Source of the DNA: CAVQFO01 sp963711725
GTDB lineage: Bacteria > Pseudomonadota > Gammaproteobacteria > Nitrococcales > Aquisalimonadaceae
Assembly (NCBI GenBank): GCA_963711725.1
Contig: CAVQFO010000028.1
Span: forward strand, 62,001 to 126,000
Reading direction: 5' to 3'
Length of the DNA stretch: 64,000 bases
Shown piece by piece: positions 8,426 to 18,857 of this stretch. The notes under the pieces are model-generated. The model was not told the DNA's origin and ran no database searches. It saw only the letters and a list, made by a program, of their open reading frames with translations. The first letter of the stretch is position 1. Each line of letters starts with the position of its first letter. Position numbers and translations under genes: made by a program.

Positions 8426-9778
8426 GGCCCTCCGGCGTCGCAGCCAGAGGGCGCCGCCGATCACCAGGAACAGGCCCGGCAGCCCCAGCAGGAAACCGAA
8501 CGCCATGATGTAAGTCTGGGTGGCGGACAGATCCAGCGTCTGGTCGCCGGTGGCCCGCACGTAGCTGCCCAGCTCCACGGGCTGGCGCGAGAGCCAGTCC
8601 ACCAGCGCCAGGCCCAGGCGCAGGTTCGAACCGTTGCCGATATAGCTGTTGGACAGGAAGTCGCCGTCACCCACCACGATAACGCGCTGCTGGCTGGTGC
8701 GCTCGCCGCTGTGGAGTTTGCGGACCATGGTCACTGCCAGGGGCAACGGGCCGGGCACGTCACCCTGGCTCTTGTCCAGATGCAGGTGGGCCAACTCGCC
8801 TTGTTCGGACCACTGGCGTTCCGTGCTGTCCACCAGGGCCGTCACCGTCCACCCCGCGTCGTGGGCCCGCAGCGCGACGGCGCCGGGAAACAGGCTCACT
8901 TGGGTGAGGCCGCTGGTCACGGGATTGGGGGGATATTGATTAATCACCAGCAGGCGCGGATCGTCCACCCCCAGCATTTCCTTGGCGGTGGGGTCCACCA
9001 TGACCCCCGGCACGAACCCCAGGCCCAGCTTTTCCATGGCAAAAGCCACCTGGTCCTCGCCGTCGGGATCGGCCATCAACAGGAGATTGCCGCCGCGCTT
9101 CACATAGTCGAGCACGGCCCGGCGTTCGCCGGGCAGCAACGGGATCTGCGGGCTGGCAATAATCAGCAAACGGGTGTCCGCGGGCACCCCGCCGCTCTCC
9201 GTCAGCTTGAGTGCGCGGACGGTATAGCCCTTCTGCCGAAGATGCCCGCCGAAGGCGCCGAGGTCGAAATTGGCCTTGCCGTCCAGGCTGCGCTCGCCGT
9301 GACCGGACAGATAGCGGACCACGCCGTCGCCGCCCTGAGCCAGCTTCGCCAGAGCACCGCTGATACGCGGCTCGGTGGGCACTTTGACGTGGGCGGTGGC
9401 GCCCCCGTATTCCACCACCAGCTCGCCGGCCTTGGCCACGTCGAGCCGGCGCACCAGATCGGGCCGCGCCTGGGGGTCGACCATCTTGAGGACCAGATCC
9501 GGTTTGGCGGCGTGGTAACGCCCCACCAAGTCATGGACGTGGCGGGCGAATATGGAATCGGACGGCATGAAGGCCCAAACCGTGACCGGGCCGTCCAGCC
9601 GCTTCAGCAGCCCTCGGGTGGCCGGCGTCAGTTGCCCGGCGCCGGCCGTGGACCACGACAGCGGCACGCTGTAGAGCCGGCTCATCCAGCCGGCCGCCGC
9701 CAGCACCGCAATCAGGAGGATCACGAAGACCACCCCGTTGAAACGCAGCCACAGCCTGGAGCGTCGATCGGCGTTCAC
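8423..9778 (-). CDS. GldG-like ABC exporter auxiliary protein
   Basis: A 451-residue protein with membrane segments at both ends (about 14-34 and 425-445) and a large intervening extracytoplasmic domain, the layout of the GldG / ABC_transp_aux family. In Bacteroidetes GldG works with GldA and GldF in gliding and secretion; in proteobacteria the cargo is unknown. The gene overlaps the permease by 4 bases. Its stop codon TAG lies within the end of the MITE-like element, so the final residue(s) may differ from the ancestral protein. Confidence 0.82.
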   Translation of the reverse strand: MNADRRSRLWLRFNGVVFVILLIAVLAAAGWMSRLYSVPLSWSTAGAGQLTPATRGLLKRLDGPVTVWAFMPSDSIFARHVHDLVGRYHAAKPDLVLKMVDPQARPDLVRRLDVAKAGELVVEYGGATAHVKVPTEPRISGALAKLAQGGDGVVRYLSGHGERSLDGKANFDLGAFGGHLRQKGYTVRALKLTESGGVPADTRLLIIASPQIPLLPGERRAVLDYVKRGGNLLLMADPDGEDQVAFAMEKLGLGFVPGVMVDPTAKEMLGVDDPRLLVINQYPPNPVTSGLTQVSLFPGAVALRAHDAGWTVTALVDSTERQWSEQGELAHLHLDKSQGDVPGPLPLAVTMVRKLHSGERTSQQRVIVVGDGDFLSNSYIGNGSNLRLGLALVDWLSRQPVELGSYVRATGDQTLDLSATQTYIMAFGFLLGLPGLFLVIGGALWLRRRRA

Positions 9779-10539
9779 GGGCCCTGGGTCCTCAGCGCGT
9801 CCAGCCGGCGCACCGCCAGGGCGAGAAAGCCGACGATCAGCAAAACGAAATAGGCATAGTCGGAGCTGGAAACCGCCCCCTGAATCATATTCTGGTAGTG
9901 CGGCAACAGCCCCAGGTAATGCAACAACGATCCGCCGTGCCCCCCGGGCGCGACCCCGGCACTGACCGCCATCAGGGCCATGCCCAGGGCGAAGGCACCA
10001 GCGGCGGCCACCGCCGGCTGCGCAGTCAGCGCCGAGACGAACACGGCCATTGCTGTCATGACCAGCGCCAAGGACATCAGGCCCGTCACCCCGGCCGCCA
10101 CCAGGCCCAGATCCAGGTTCGCCCCGGCTTCCAGAACCAACGGCATGACGCTCCAGGAAATCACGGCAGCGCCCACGAACACGGCGGCACCCAGGAACTT
10201 GCCCAACACCAGTTCACTCATGGATACCGGGGCGGCCAGCATCAGCTGCAAATGCCCGGTGCGACGCGGCTCGGCGAACAGCCGCATGGCCAGCATGCCG
10301 GCCAGCATCAGCAACAGGCCGAGCATCATCACACCGCCGAAAAACGGCATCACCACCAGGTCGGTGACCCCGATGGCACTGTTGAGCTTCACCACCACCG
10401 GCTGGTAGTGCTGCCGGTAGCGGTCCACCAGAAGCAGGAAGTACCAGGCGGTCAGCCCCTGGCTCAGTGCCAGCAGCAGCCAGACCGCCGGCGACAGGAA
10501 CAAGCCGCGAATCTCACGCCAAGCCAGCGTGCCGATCAT
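9775..10539 (-). CDS. GldF-like ABC-2 type permease
   Basis: A 254-residue integral membrane protein with about six hydrophobic segments. The opening resembles ABC-2 permeases of the NosY/GldF type (MIGTLAWREIRGLFLSP). It is placed between the ATPase (10 bases upstream) and GldG (4-base overlap), which defines an exporter operon. The substrate is unknown. Confidence 0.85.
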   Translation of the reverse strand: MIGTLAWREIRGLFLSPAVWLLLALSQGLTAWYFLLLVDRYRQHYQPVVVKLNSAIGVTDLVVMPFFGGVMMLGLLLMLAGMLAMRLFAEPRRTGHLQLMLAAPVSMSELVLGKFLGAAVFVGAAVISWSVMPLVLEAGANLDLGLVAAGVTGLMSLALVMTAMAVFVSALTAQPAVAAAGAFALGMALMAVSAGVAPGGHGGSLLHYLGLLPHYQNMIQGAVSSSDYAYFVLLIVGFLALAVRRLDALRTQGP

Positions 10540-10549
10540 GCGCGCCCCC

Positions 10550-11506
10550 TCACTGGTCCTGCCCCGCCGTTACCTGGGTGAATATGGTCTCCAGATTGGG
10601 GCGCCGGGCCGCCAGCTCGCGTACGCCCCAGTCCTCGGCGACGGCGGCGGCCTGGAGCCGGTCCAACGCTTCAACCGCGTTCAGCGTGACGGCGAAACGG
10701 CCGGACCCCAGATCCTGCGCCTCACGCACCCCGTCGACTGCGGCAAGCCGGCCCGCCTCGGGCGGCCGCGCAAAGGTCACGCCGTAGACGCGACCGTCCC
10801 GCTCCTCGTTGGCCTCGAGCCGGTCGGAATAGGCCATGCGTCCCCGGTGCAGAATTAGCACACGGTCGCATACGGCCTGTATCTCGGGAAGGATATGGCT
10901 TGACAGGACCACGGCATGGTCCCGACGCAGATCCGCGATCAGCCGCCGGATTTCGCGCACCTGCAGCGGGTCCAGGCCCACGGTGGGTTCATCCAGCACG
11001 ATCAGATCGGGATTGTGCACCAGCGCCTGGGCGATGCCCACGCGCTGTTGATAGCCCTTGGAGAGGTTGCGAATCAGTCGGTGGCGAACCTCGTCCAGGC
11101 CGCAGCGCTCAAGCGCGCGCTCCACGGCGGACGGCCGGTCGGAGCGCGGAACGCGGTGCAGGGCGGCGGCAAAATCCAGGAATTCGGCGACCCGGGCTTC
11201 GCCGTCCAGCGGCGGCACCTCCGGCAGGAAACCGATGCGGGCCTTGGCCTCGCGGGGCGCCTCGAACAGATCCACGCCTGCGATGAGCACCTTGCCGCGG
11301 CTGGGCGCCAGCGTCCCGCAGATCATCCGCAGGCTGGTGGTCTTGCCGGCGCCGTTGACGCCCAGCAGGCCGAACACCTCGCCCCGCCGCAGACTAAAGC
11401 TCAGGTCCTCGACGGCGCTGCGCGCGCCGTAGCTTCGCGCGATCCCCACGACCTCCAGCAAGGCCGCTTCGTCGCGTCCCGGGGAAGCCTCCTGCGTTGC
11501 TACCAT
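10550..11506 (-). CDS. ABC transporter ATP-binding protein (GldA-like)
   Basis: A 318-residue cytoplasmic ATPase. Walker A is GVNGAGKTT (49-57), the signature is LSKGYQQRV (148-156), and Walker B is LIVLDEPTVGLD (about 169-180). About 80 C-terminal residues form the DUF4162-like domain common in ABC-2 exporters. The start overlaps the stop of the upstream EAL-HDOD gene by 7 bases, so the signalling protein and exporter are probably co-expressed. Confidence 0.92.
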   Translation of the reverse strand: MVATQEASPGRDEAALLEVVGIARSYGARSAVEDLSFSLRRGEVFGLLGVNGAGKTTSLRMICGTLAPSRGKVLIAGVDLFEAPREAKARIGFLPEVPPLDGEARVAEFLDFAAALHRVPRSDRPSAVERALERCGLDEVRHRLIRNLSKGYQQRVGIAQALVHNPDLIVLDEPTVGLDPLQVREIRRLIADLRRDHAVVLSSHILPEIQAVCDRVLILHRGRMAYSDRLEANEERDGRVYGVTFARPPEAGRLAAVDGVREAQDLGSGRFAVTLNAVEALDRLQAAAVAEDWGVRELAARRPNLETIFTQVTAGQDQ

Positions 11507-12726
11507 GCCTTGCCGCCGATCCGGTCCGTCCAGCCGATGGCTTCAAGATAGGCGGTGATGACTTTCTCCGGATCCACGCCAAGATCCAGGATATGGTCCC
11601 AGTCGCCGCATTCGTAGCTCAGCGCACAGTCCAGCACCCGCCCCGCCGGGCCTTCCTTGTGCAGCAGCGCGGCCTCGGTCTCCGGCGTCAGCGGAAGCGT
11701 ATTGACGATTTCCTCCAGCGGCGCATCCAGCAGGGCGTCCAGGCCGGAGAAAAGGCCTACCGTGAAGTAGGCGCTGGGGGCTTTCAGGCCCAAGGCTTCG
11801 GCGAGTAACTGGCACATCTTCGCTCGGACCATCACGGTAATCATCAGTTCCTGGGGCTTGTCGCTGCCGGACGCCAGGGCGAGCAGCGACGCCCAGGTGC
11901 GCAAATCCTGCAGACCGAGATACACCACCGCCTGATGAATGGAATCGATCTTGCGCTGCACCGGGAAGAAGGCCGAATTCAGGTAGCGCAACAGCTTGTA
12001 GCTCAGGGAAACATCCTGGCTGATCAGGTCCTCCAATTCCTCCATGTCCACGTCGGGCCGATGCAGCGCGGCCAGCAGCGTCAGCGTGGGCAACCGGTGG
12101 GTGGGAATGGAGGAACCACGGATGGTGCGGGGACGGCTCAGGAAGTATCCCTGAAAGTAATCGAAGCCCAGTTCCAGACAGAGTTCGAACTCTTGCCGGG
12201 TCTCGACCTTCTCGGCCAGCAGCTTCACCCCATGGGGACGAAGCAGCCGCACGTGCTCGCGCAATTGTTCGGCGTTCAGAACGCTGGTTTCCACCTTTAC
12301 GATATCGGCCAATCGGACCAAGGGCAGCAGCGCTTCGCTATAGACGAAGTCGTCCAGCGATATCCGGTAGCCGGCCGCCTTGAAGTCGCGCAGCACGGCA
12401 ATCAATCGCTCGGTGGGTTCAACCCCTTCCAGCACTTCCAGGACCACTCGATCCACCGGGAAAGGAACGCGCTCTTCCTTGAGGAGAAACTCCTGGGTCA
12501 GGTTGATGAACGCCAAGTGGCCGCCCACCAGCTCGTCCAGCCCCATCACGGTGAAGGCGTTGAGGATGACCTGGGAGGTCGCCTGATTTCCGTCCACCAC
12601 ATGGGCGTGCTCGGTATCCGCCGCCCGGAACAGGAGCTCATAGCCGTAAACGCTGAGGTCCCGTTCGTAAATTGGTTGTCTGGCTATGAATATATCGTGC
12701 ATCACGTGGTCGGATCCGGAACCCAT
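11500..12726 (-). CDS. EAL-HDOD signalling protein (YuxH/CdgJ-like)
   Basis: A 408-residue protein. An N-terminal EAL domain (about 10-200) opens IFIARQPIYERDLSVYGYEL and is followed by an HDOD domain (about 200-390). The EAL signature is ELL; SLDDF and AEKVET remain, but the metal-binding D of the usual DALKID motif is replaced (DIVKVE). Phosphodiesterase activity on cyclic di-GMP is therefore doubtful, and it may act as a binding or scaffold protein. Start may be Met9 at 12702, where similarity to the family begins; neither start has a clear ribosome site. Head of the Gld-type operon. Confidence 0.85.
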   Translation of the reverse strand: MGSGSDHVMHDIFIARQPIYERDLSVYGYELLFRAADTEHAHVVDGNQATSQVILNAFTVMGLDELVGGHLAFINLTQEFLLKEERVPFPVDRVVLEVLEGVEPTERLIAVLRDFKAAGYRISLDDFVYSEALLPLVRLADIVKVETSVLNAEQLREHVRLLRPHGVKLLAEKVETRQEFELCLELGFDYFQGYFLSRPRTIRGSSIPTHRLPTLTLLAALHRPDVDMEELEDLISQDVSLSYKLLRYLNSAFFPVQRKIDSIHQAVVYLGLQDLRTWASLLALASGSDKPQELMITVMVRAKMCQLLAEALGLKAPSAYFTVGLFSGLDALLDAPLEEIVNTLPLTPETEAALLHKEGPAGRVLDCALSYECGDWDHILDLGVDPEKVITAYLEAIGWTDRIGGKAW

Positions 12727-13051
12727 GCCGGCGGCGCCCGTCTAACAGGGGCAGGGAGCCCCGAACAATTGAGCCGGGACCACAGGAGAATCGGCTGTGC
12801 GCGAGCGGAAGCGCGGTTCATCCTGAATCGGACAGCATATACGGGCCTGCTAATACCCTCAATCGTGGAGCTCCCTCACCTCCTTGTTGGTGGCGAAGAC
12901 GCCATCCACTATAGTGATGAAAGAGGGCATGGGCGAGCCCCCGGGGTCCCGAAGCCTTTCAGGAACCGAATCGGCCGTTTGATCGCAGACGGCTGCAGCC
13001 CCGGAAACCCTTTCCCACGCTCGTTCTTTCCATGAAACAGAGTTATTCATA
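12727..13051. other. divergent intergenic region with no assigned gene
   Basis: This stretch separates the leftward EAL-HDOD gene from the rightward desaturase and must hold both promoters. A TATAGT box occurs near 12910 but I find no well-spaced -35 partner. A 63-codon leftward frame spans 12859-13050 without recognisable similarity and is probably not a gene. Confidence 0.4.
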
Positions 13052-14233
13052 ATGCTGCACGGTGTATTGAATCTCGGGTTCTGGGGCTACGTCATAGCGA
13101 CCCTCGCCCTGACCCACGTGACCATCGCAAGCGTCACCATCTATCTTCACCGCCATCAGGCCCACCGGGGCCTGGATCTGCATCCCGCGGTGGCCCATTT
13201 CTTCCGCTTCTGGTTGTGGCTGACTACCGGCATGGTTACCCGCGAATGGGTGGCAATCCACCGGAAGCACCATGCCAAGTGCGAAACCGTGGACGATCCC
13301 CACAGCCCGCAAGTGGCCGGTATCAACGAGGTTCTCTGGCGCGGCTCCGAGCTCTATCGCAAGGAAGCCGCGAATCGGGAAACCATCGAGAAATACGCCA
13401 AGGGTACGCCGGACGACTGGATCGAGCGGCGGATCTACAGCGCCTATCCCTTCCTGGGCATTACGCTGATGTTCCTGCTGGATGCGGTGCTGTTCGGCGT
13501 GGCCGGCATCACCGTGTGGGCCGTACAAATGCTGTGGATTCCCTTCTGGGCCGCGGGCGTGATCAACGGCATCGGCCACTACTGGGGCTATCGCAACTAC
13601 GAACCCGCCGACGCCTCGCGCAATATCTCCCCCCTGGGCGTATTGGTGGGCGGCGAGGAGCTGCACAACAACCACCATGCCTTCCCGAGTTCGGCCCGGT
13701 TTTCACTGAAACGATGGGAATTCGACTTGGGCTGGGCCTACATCCGCGGGCTGGAGATGCTGGGCCTGGCCCGGGTGAAGCGGGTGGCGCCCAGGCCGGT
13801 GCTCACCACCGCCAAGCCTGCAGTGGACAGCGACACCGCCACGGCCATCGCCATCAATCGTCTGCACGTCATGGCCAGTTACGCCCGGGAGGTGCTGAAC
13901 CCCATCCTGCGGGAGGAGCGCCGCCAAGCCACGCCGGAGCGCCGTTCTCTGCTGCGGCGCGCTCGCCGGCTGCTGGTGCGCGAGGCTTCGCTGCTCGACG
14001 AGGGCGGGCGCAGCAAGGTCAGCACGGTGCTGAATTTCGGGGGGCAATTGGAAACCGCGTATCACTTCAAGCAGCAGCTGCAATCCTTGTGGAGCCGCTC
14101 CGTGACCAATCAGGAAGCCCTGGTCCGCAGCGTCCAGGAATGGTGCAGCCAAGCCGAGGCCAGCGGTATCCGCGCCTTGCAGGAATTCAGCGAGAAACTG
14201 CGCAGCTATTCCCTGCAGCCGACCACGGCCTGA
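13052..14233 (+). CDS. membrane fatty acid desaturase (acyl-lipid/acyl-CoA delta-9 type)
   Basis: A 393-residue protein with the three histidine boxes of class I membrane desaturases: HRHQAH (33-38), HRKHH (70-74) and HNNHH (205-209). Four hydrophobic segments surround them. These bind a di-iron centre that inserts a cis double bond into acyl chains, supporting membrane fluidity. The C-terminal 120 residues are hydrophilic and arginine-rich, an extension seen in the DesA group of gammaproteobacteria. It stands alone, diverging from the EAL-HDOD operon and ending at a strong terminator. Confidence 0.92.
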   Translation: MLHGVLNLGFWGYVIATLALTHVTIASVTIYLHRHQAHRGLDLHPAVAHFFRFWLWLTTGMVTREWVAIHRKHHAKCETVDDPHSPQVAGINEVLWRGSELYRKEAANRETIEKYAKGTPDDWIERRIYSAYPFLGITLMFLLDAVLFGVAGITVWAVQMLWIPFWAAGVINGIGHYWGYRNYEPADASRNISPLGVLVGGEELHNNHHAFPSSARFSLKRWEFDLGWAYIRGLEMLGLARVKRVAPRPVLTTAKPAVDSDTATAIAINRLHVMASYAREVLNPILREERRQATPERRSLLRRARRLLVREASLLDEGGRSKVSTVLNFGGQLETAYHFKQQLQSLWSRSVTNQEALVRSVQEWCSQAEASGIRALQEFSEKLRSYSLQPTTA

Positions 14234-14237
14234 ACGC

Positions 14238-14303
14238 AAACGGCCGGGATCTGCTCCCGGCCGTTCAGCCAATAAAAAACCCGCTCACGGCGGGTTTTTT
14301 ATT
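14238..14303. terminator. bidirectional intrinsic terminator between the desaturase gene and rpmG
   Basis: A first hairpin (AACGGCCGGGA / TCCCGGCCGTT, 14238-14265) is followed by a classical terminator at 14271-14303. The stem CCCGC-TCACG-GCGGG is flanked by A6 on one side and T6 on the other, so it can act on both strands between convergent genes. Confidence 0.92.
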
Positions 14304-14329
14304 GGGCGGTGCGAAAAGCGAAGATCGAT

Positions 14330-14485
14330 TTACTTGATCTTGGCTTCCTTGTACATCACGTGCTTGCGCACCACCGGATCGAATTTCTTCATTTCCAGCT
14401 TGTTTGGCGTGGTCCGCTTGTTCTTGTCGGTCGTGTAGAAATGACCGGTGCCGGCACTGGAAACCAGTTTGATCTTGTCACGCAT
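14330..14485 (-). CDS. rpmG: 50S ribosomal protein L33
   Basis: A 51-residue basic protein, read from ATG at 14483-14485 to TAA at 14330-14332. It begins MRDKIKLVSSAGTGHFYTT and ends VMYKEAKIK, the standard bacterial L33 without the zinc cysteines. A near-perfect Shine-Dalgarno (gaggaggt) precedes it. It follows rpmB by 11 bases, the usual rpmB-rpmG operon. Confidence 0.97.
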   Translation of the reverse strand: MRDKIKLVSSAGTGHFYTTDKNKRTTPNKLEMKKFDPVVRKHVMYKEAKIK

Positions 14486-14496
14486 GGCGGACCTCC

Positions 14497-14733
14497 TCAG
14501 ATCTTCTCGCCGCGGGCACGCAGATCGGACAGAACCTGATCGATGCCGAGCTTGTCGATGGTGCGCAGACCTTTGCTGGAGATGCGCAGGCGCACCCAGC
14601 GGCTCTCACTCTCCACCCAGAACCTGTGATATTGCAGGTTCGGCAGAAAACGGCGCTTCGTTTTGTTGTTCGCGTGGGAAACGTTGTTCCCGGTGGTCGG
14701 GCGCTTACCCGTGACCTGGCAAACCTTAGACAT
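14497..14733 (-). CDS. rpmB: 50S ribosomal protein L28
   Basis: A 78-residue protein opening MSKVCQVTGKRPTTGNNVSH, the L28 signature. It has the expected RFLPNLQYHRFWVESE core and the C-terminal LRARGEKI. It is encoded directly upstream of rpmG. Length and sequence are normal. Confidence 0.97.
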   Translation of the reverse strand: MSKVCQVTGKRPTTGNNVSHANNKTKRRFLPNLQYHRFWVESESRWVRLRISSKGLRTIDKLGIDQVLSDLRARGEKI

Positions 14734-14911
14734 TTGGATCCGCCTCCCAAGATACAGCGGCAGTGTTCAGGGCGTTCCCCGCGGAACGAAAGGCGGGTTT
14801 TATACCAGTATTGCCGGGCGCGTTCAAGTCGGCGGCCGCGATTACCCCGGTGCGGGCAGGCATTCGGCCAAGCGTGGACCCGGCATCGCCAACCGCCGAT
14901 CCACGACGCCG

Positions 14912-14939
14912 CTTGAAATACGAAACGCTGCCTCCATAA
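14912..14939 (+). promoter_or_regulatory. sigma32-type heat-shock promoter for hsp20-cbpA
   Basis: CTTGAAA at 14912-14918, a 13-base spacer, and CTCCATAA at 14932-14939. The Escherichia coli RpoH consensus is CTTGAAA, 11-16 bases, CCCCATNT, so the -35 is perfect and the -10 nearly so. It lies about 45 bases before the hsp20 start, which has an AGGAGGT ribosome site at about 14971-14977. Confidence 0.78.
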
Positions 14940-14985
14940 CCTCGTCAACCGTTAATAAACACCATAAATCAGGAGGTTAAGACCC

Positions 14986-15408
14986 ATGACAGGCGGCAAT
15001 CAACCGTGGGGCCTTTTGAACCAGTTGAACCGTGAGATCAACGATCTGTTCGGCGGGGAGAGCGGCGCGGTCACCAGCGCCGGCGCCGACTGGCTGCCTC
15101 GTGCGGACATCAAGGAAGACCGGGAGCAGTTCGTCATCGAAGTCGACCTGCCCGGGGTCGCGACGGATGACATTAACGTTGACATGGAGGAAGGTGTGCT
15201 CACCATACAAGGCGAACGGCGCCGCGAGGTGCCCGCCGGGGCGCGCTATCGAGGGGATCGCGCCTATGGCCGTTTCCTCCGCCGTTTCAGTTTGCCGGAC
15301 ACGGCCGACAGCGACAAAATCAGCGCCAGAACCCAACACGGGGTTCTGGAAATCGTCATACCGAAACAGAAACGGGTCCAGCCGCGCCGGATCAAGGTCA
15401 CGGGTTGA
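14986..15408 (+). CDS. small heat-shock protein, Hsp20/alpha-crystallin family
   Basis: A 140-residue ATP-independent holdase. The alpha-crystallin domain spans about 35-130, with LPRADIKEDREQFVIEVDLPG at its start and the closing HGVLEIVIPKQ strand. The NQPWGLLNQLNREINDLFG opening is typical of proteobacterial class A Hsp20. A sigma32-type promoter precedes it and a DnaJ-class co-chaperone follows, so the pair probably holds and hands over unfolded proteins during heat stress. Confidence 0.95.
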   Translation: MTGGNQPWGLLNQLNREINDLFGGESGAVTSAGADWLPRADIKEDREQFVIEVDLPGVATDDINVDMEEGVLTIQGERRREVPAGARYRGDRAYGRFLRRFSLPDTADSDKISARTQHGVLEIVIPKQKRVQPRRIKVTG

Positions 15409-15412
15409 TCCC

Positions 15413-15429
15413 GGGGGCGCCGCGCCCCC
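15413..15429 (+). terminator. GC hairpin between hsp20 and cbpA
   Basis: GGGGGCG-CCG-CGCCCCC forms a 7-base-pair hairpin 5 bases after the hsp20 stop, without a following T run. It is more likely an attenuator or mRNA-stability element that tunes hsp20 over cbpA than a full terminator. Confidence 0.4.
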
Positions 15430-15471
15430 GCGGCGCCCTCAAGCCGGCCGGCGGCCCCAGCAAGCGGGATT

Positions 15472-16374
15472 ATGGAATACAAAGACTATTATAAGATTCT
15501 GGGGGTTTCGCGCAGCGCCGATCAGGATGAAATCAAGAAGGCCTATCGCCGGCTCGCCCGCAAGTACCATCCGGACGTCAGCAAGGAAAAGGATGCGGAA
15601 ACCCGCTTCAAGGAAGTCAGCGAGGCCTATGAAGTATTGAAGGACCCTGAGCGCCGGGCCACCTACGATCAGCTCGGCACCTACCGCCAGGGGCAGGACT
15701 TCCGCCCGCCCCCGGGCTGGCGCGGCGGCTTCGGCGGCGCCGACGGATCGGCGTTCAGCGATTTCTTCGAATCCGTGTTCGGCCAGGGCTCGCCCTTCGG
15801 CGAGGGCCCGTTCGGCGGGCGCCGCCGGCGGGGCGCCGTGAAAGGGGCGGACGAAAAGGCCCGGATCAGTATCGCGCTGGAAGACGCCTATCACGGCGCG
15901 TCCAAGAACGTCCGCCTTGAAGGCACGGGCAGCCGCCAGCTCAAGGTCAAAATCCCCGCCGGCATCACCGAAGGCCGCCAGATCCGGCTCAGCGGCCAGG
16001 GCCGTCCCGGGCCCGGAGGCGGACCCGCCGGCGACCTCTACCTGGAAATCCACATCACACCCCACCCGCTGTATCGCGTGGACGGCCGGGACCTGTTCCT
16101 GGACCTGCCCATTGCCCCCTGGGAGGCCGCGCTGGGCGGCACGGTGAAGGTGCCAACCCTGGGCGGCGCCCTGGAGCTGAAGATCCCTGCAGGCTCTCAG
16201 ACCGGCCGCAAACTCCGTCTCAAGGGGCGCGGCCTGCCCGGCTCACCGGCCGGGGACCAGTACGTGGTGCTGAAGATCGTTACCCCCAAGGCGGAAACCA
16301 AGGAAGCGCGGGAGCTCTACGAGAAGATGCGCAAGACCATGGCCTTCGATCCCCGCGCCGAGCTGGCGCGGTAG
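15472..16374 (+). CDS. cbpA: DnaJ-class curved-DNA-binding co-chaperone (CbpA)
   Basis: A 300-residue protein. The J domain (about 4-70) carries HPD at 33-35. A Gly/Phe-rich linker (about 75-120) and two C-terminal substrate-binding beta domains follow, with no CxxCxGxG zinc repeats, which separates CbpA from DnaJ. It stimulates DnaK ATPase and CbpA proteins can bind DNA. It lies 63 bases after hsp20, likely one heat-shock operon. Confidence 0.92.
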   Translation: MEYKDYYKILGVSRSADQDEIKKAYRRLARKYHPDVSKEKDAETRFKEVSEAYEVLKDPERRATYDQLGTYRQGQDFRPPPGWRGGFGGADGSAFSDFFESVFGQGSPFGEGPFGGRRRRGAVKGADEKARISIALEDAYHGASKNVRLEGTGSRQLKVKIPAGITEGRQIRLSGQGRPGPGGGPAGDLYLEIHITPHPLYRVDGRDLFLDLPIAPWEAALGGTVKVPTLGGALELKIPAGSQTGRKLRLKGRGLPGSPAGDQYVVLKIVTPKAETKEARELYEKMRKTMAFDPRAELAR

Positions 16375-16679
16375 CATCGATGTAGGGCGCGTTAGGGCGG
16401 CGTAAGCCCGACGATTTCAATTCGCTATAAACCACGAAGGACATGAAGGGCGGAATCCGGCTTCGTGACCCGAAGCGCCCGATCGTTCGCGGTCGGCACG
16501 ACCGCTCCTACGGTTGATTCGTTCCCAGGTCGGGGCGGCGCCACCACCCTCCTGATTCGAATTGGATCGCAAGATGCGTGCCCTCTGTGGTTCAAACGAG
16601 GTTGTTCGCGGCGATGAACGCCGCTCCTACAATTTTCGCGTAGGAGCGGCGTTCATCGCCGCGAACGGTCGGCTTCAGA
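16375..16679. repeat. repeat-filled junction between convergent cbpA and thiC
   Basis: Three repeat types are visible. A decayed GTAG palindrome lies near 16382-16412 (GTAGGGCGCGTTAGG). A single REP arm of the GCGGTC type is at 16486-16511. A GCGGCG-type pair follows, with arms 16605-16630 and 16640-16665 and stem GCGGCG-TTCAT-CGCCGC. An ACCACGAAGGACATGAAGG motif, a common degenerate dispersed sequence, is near 16430. No gene is seen. Confidence 0.75.
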
Positions 16680-18560
<1,881 letters not shown>

Positions 18561-18857
18561 GGCTCTCTACCTCTGTCGACTGTCGATGCGGGCTGGAGAG
18601 ACGCCGAATGATCCACACGGCCGCGTTTGCGTCGCCCCATACTCCGCTGGAAAGTGTGGAAGTATAGCAACCAGCGCGCCCCCGGAACGAGCCGGAATCG
18701 GCGCCGCCGCTTGCCCAAAGAGCGAAAAATCCTTAGCATTGGGCGGCCTTCTGGCAAGCTGCAGACTGCCGTTTCTGCGTCTCAGATCCCCGCACCCGGT
18801 TCCCGCCAAGAGCGGACCGGCCACCGCGACACACTTGGCATTCGGAGCATTACGGGC

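Noticed and set aside
12859..13050. Small leftward protein of 63 residues upstream of the desaturase
   Set aside because: No similarity, no Shine-Dalgarno and it occupies the divergent promoter region.
18561..18700. Possible TPP riboswitch in the thiC leader
   Set aside because: Neither conserved box of the THI element can be found on the minus strand between the start codon and 18700.
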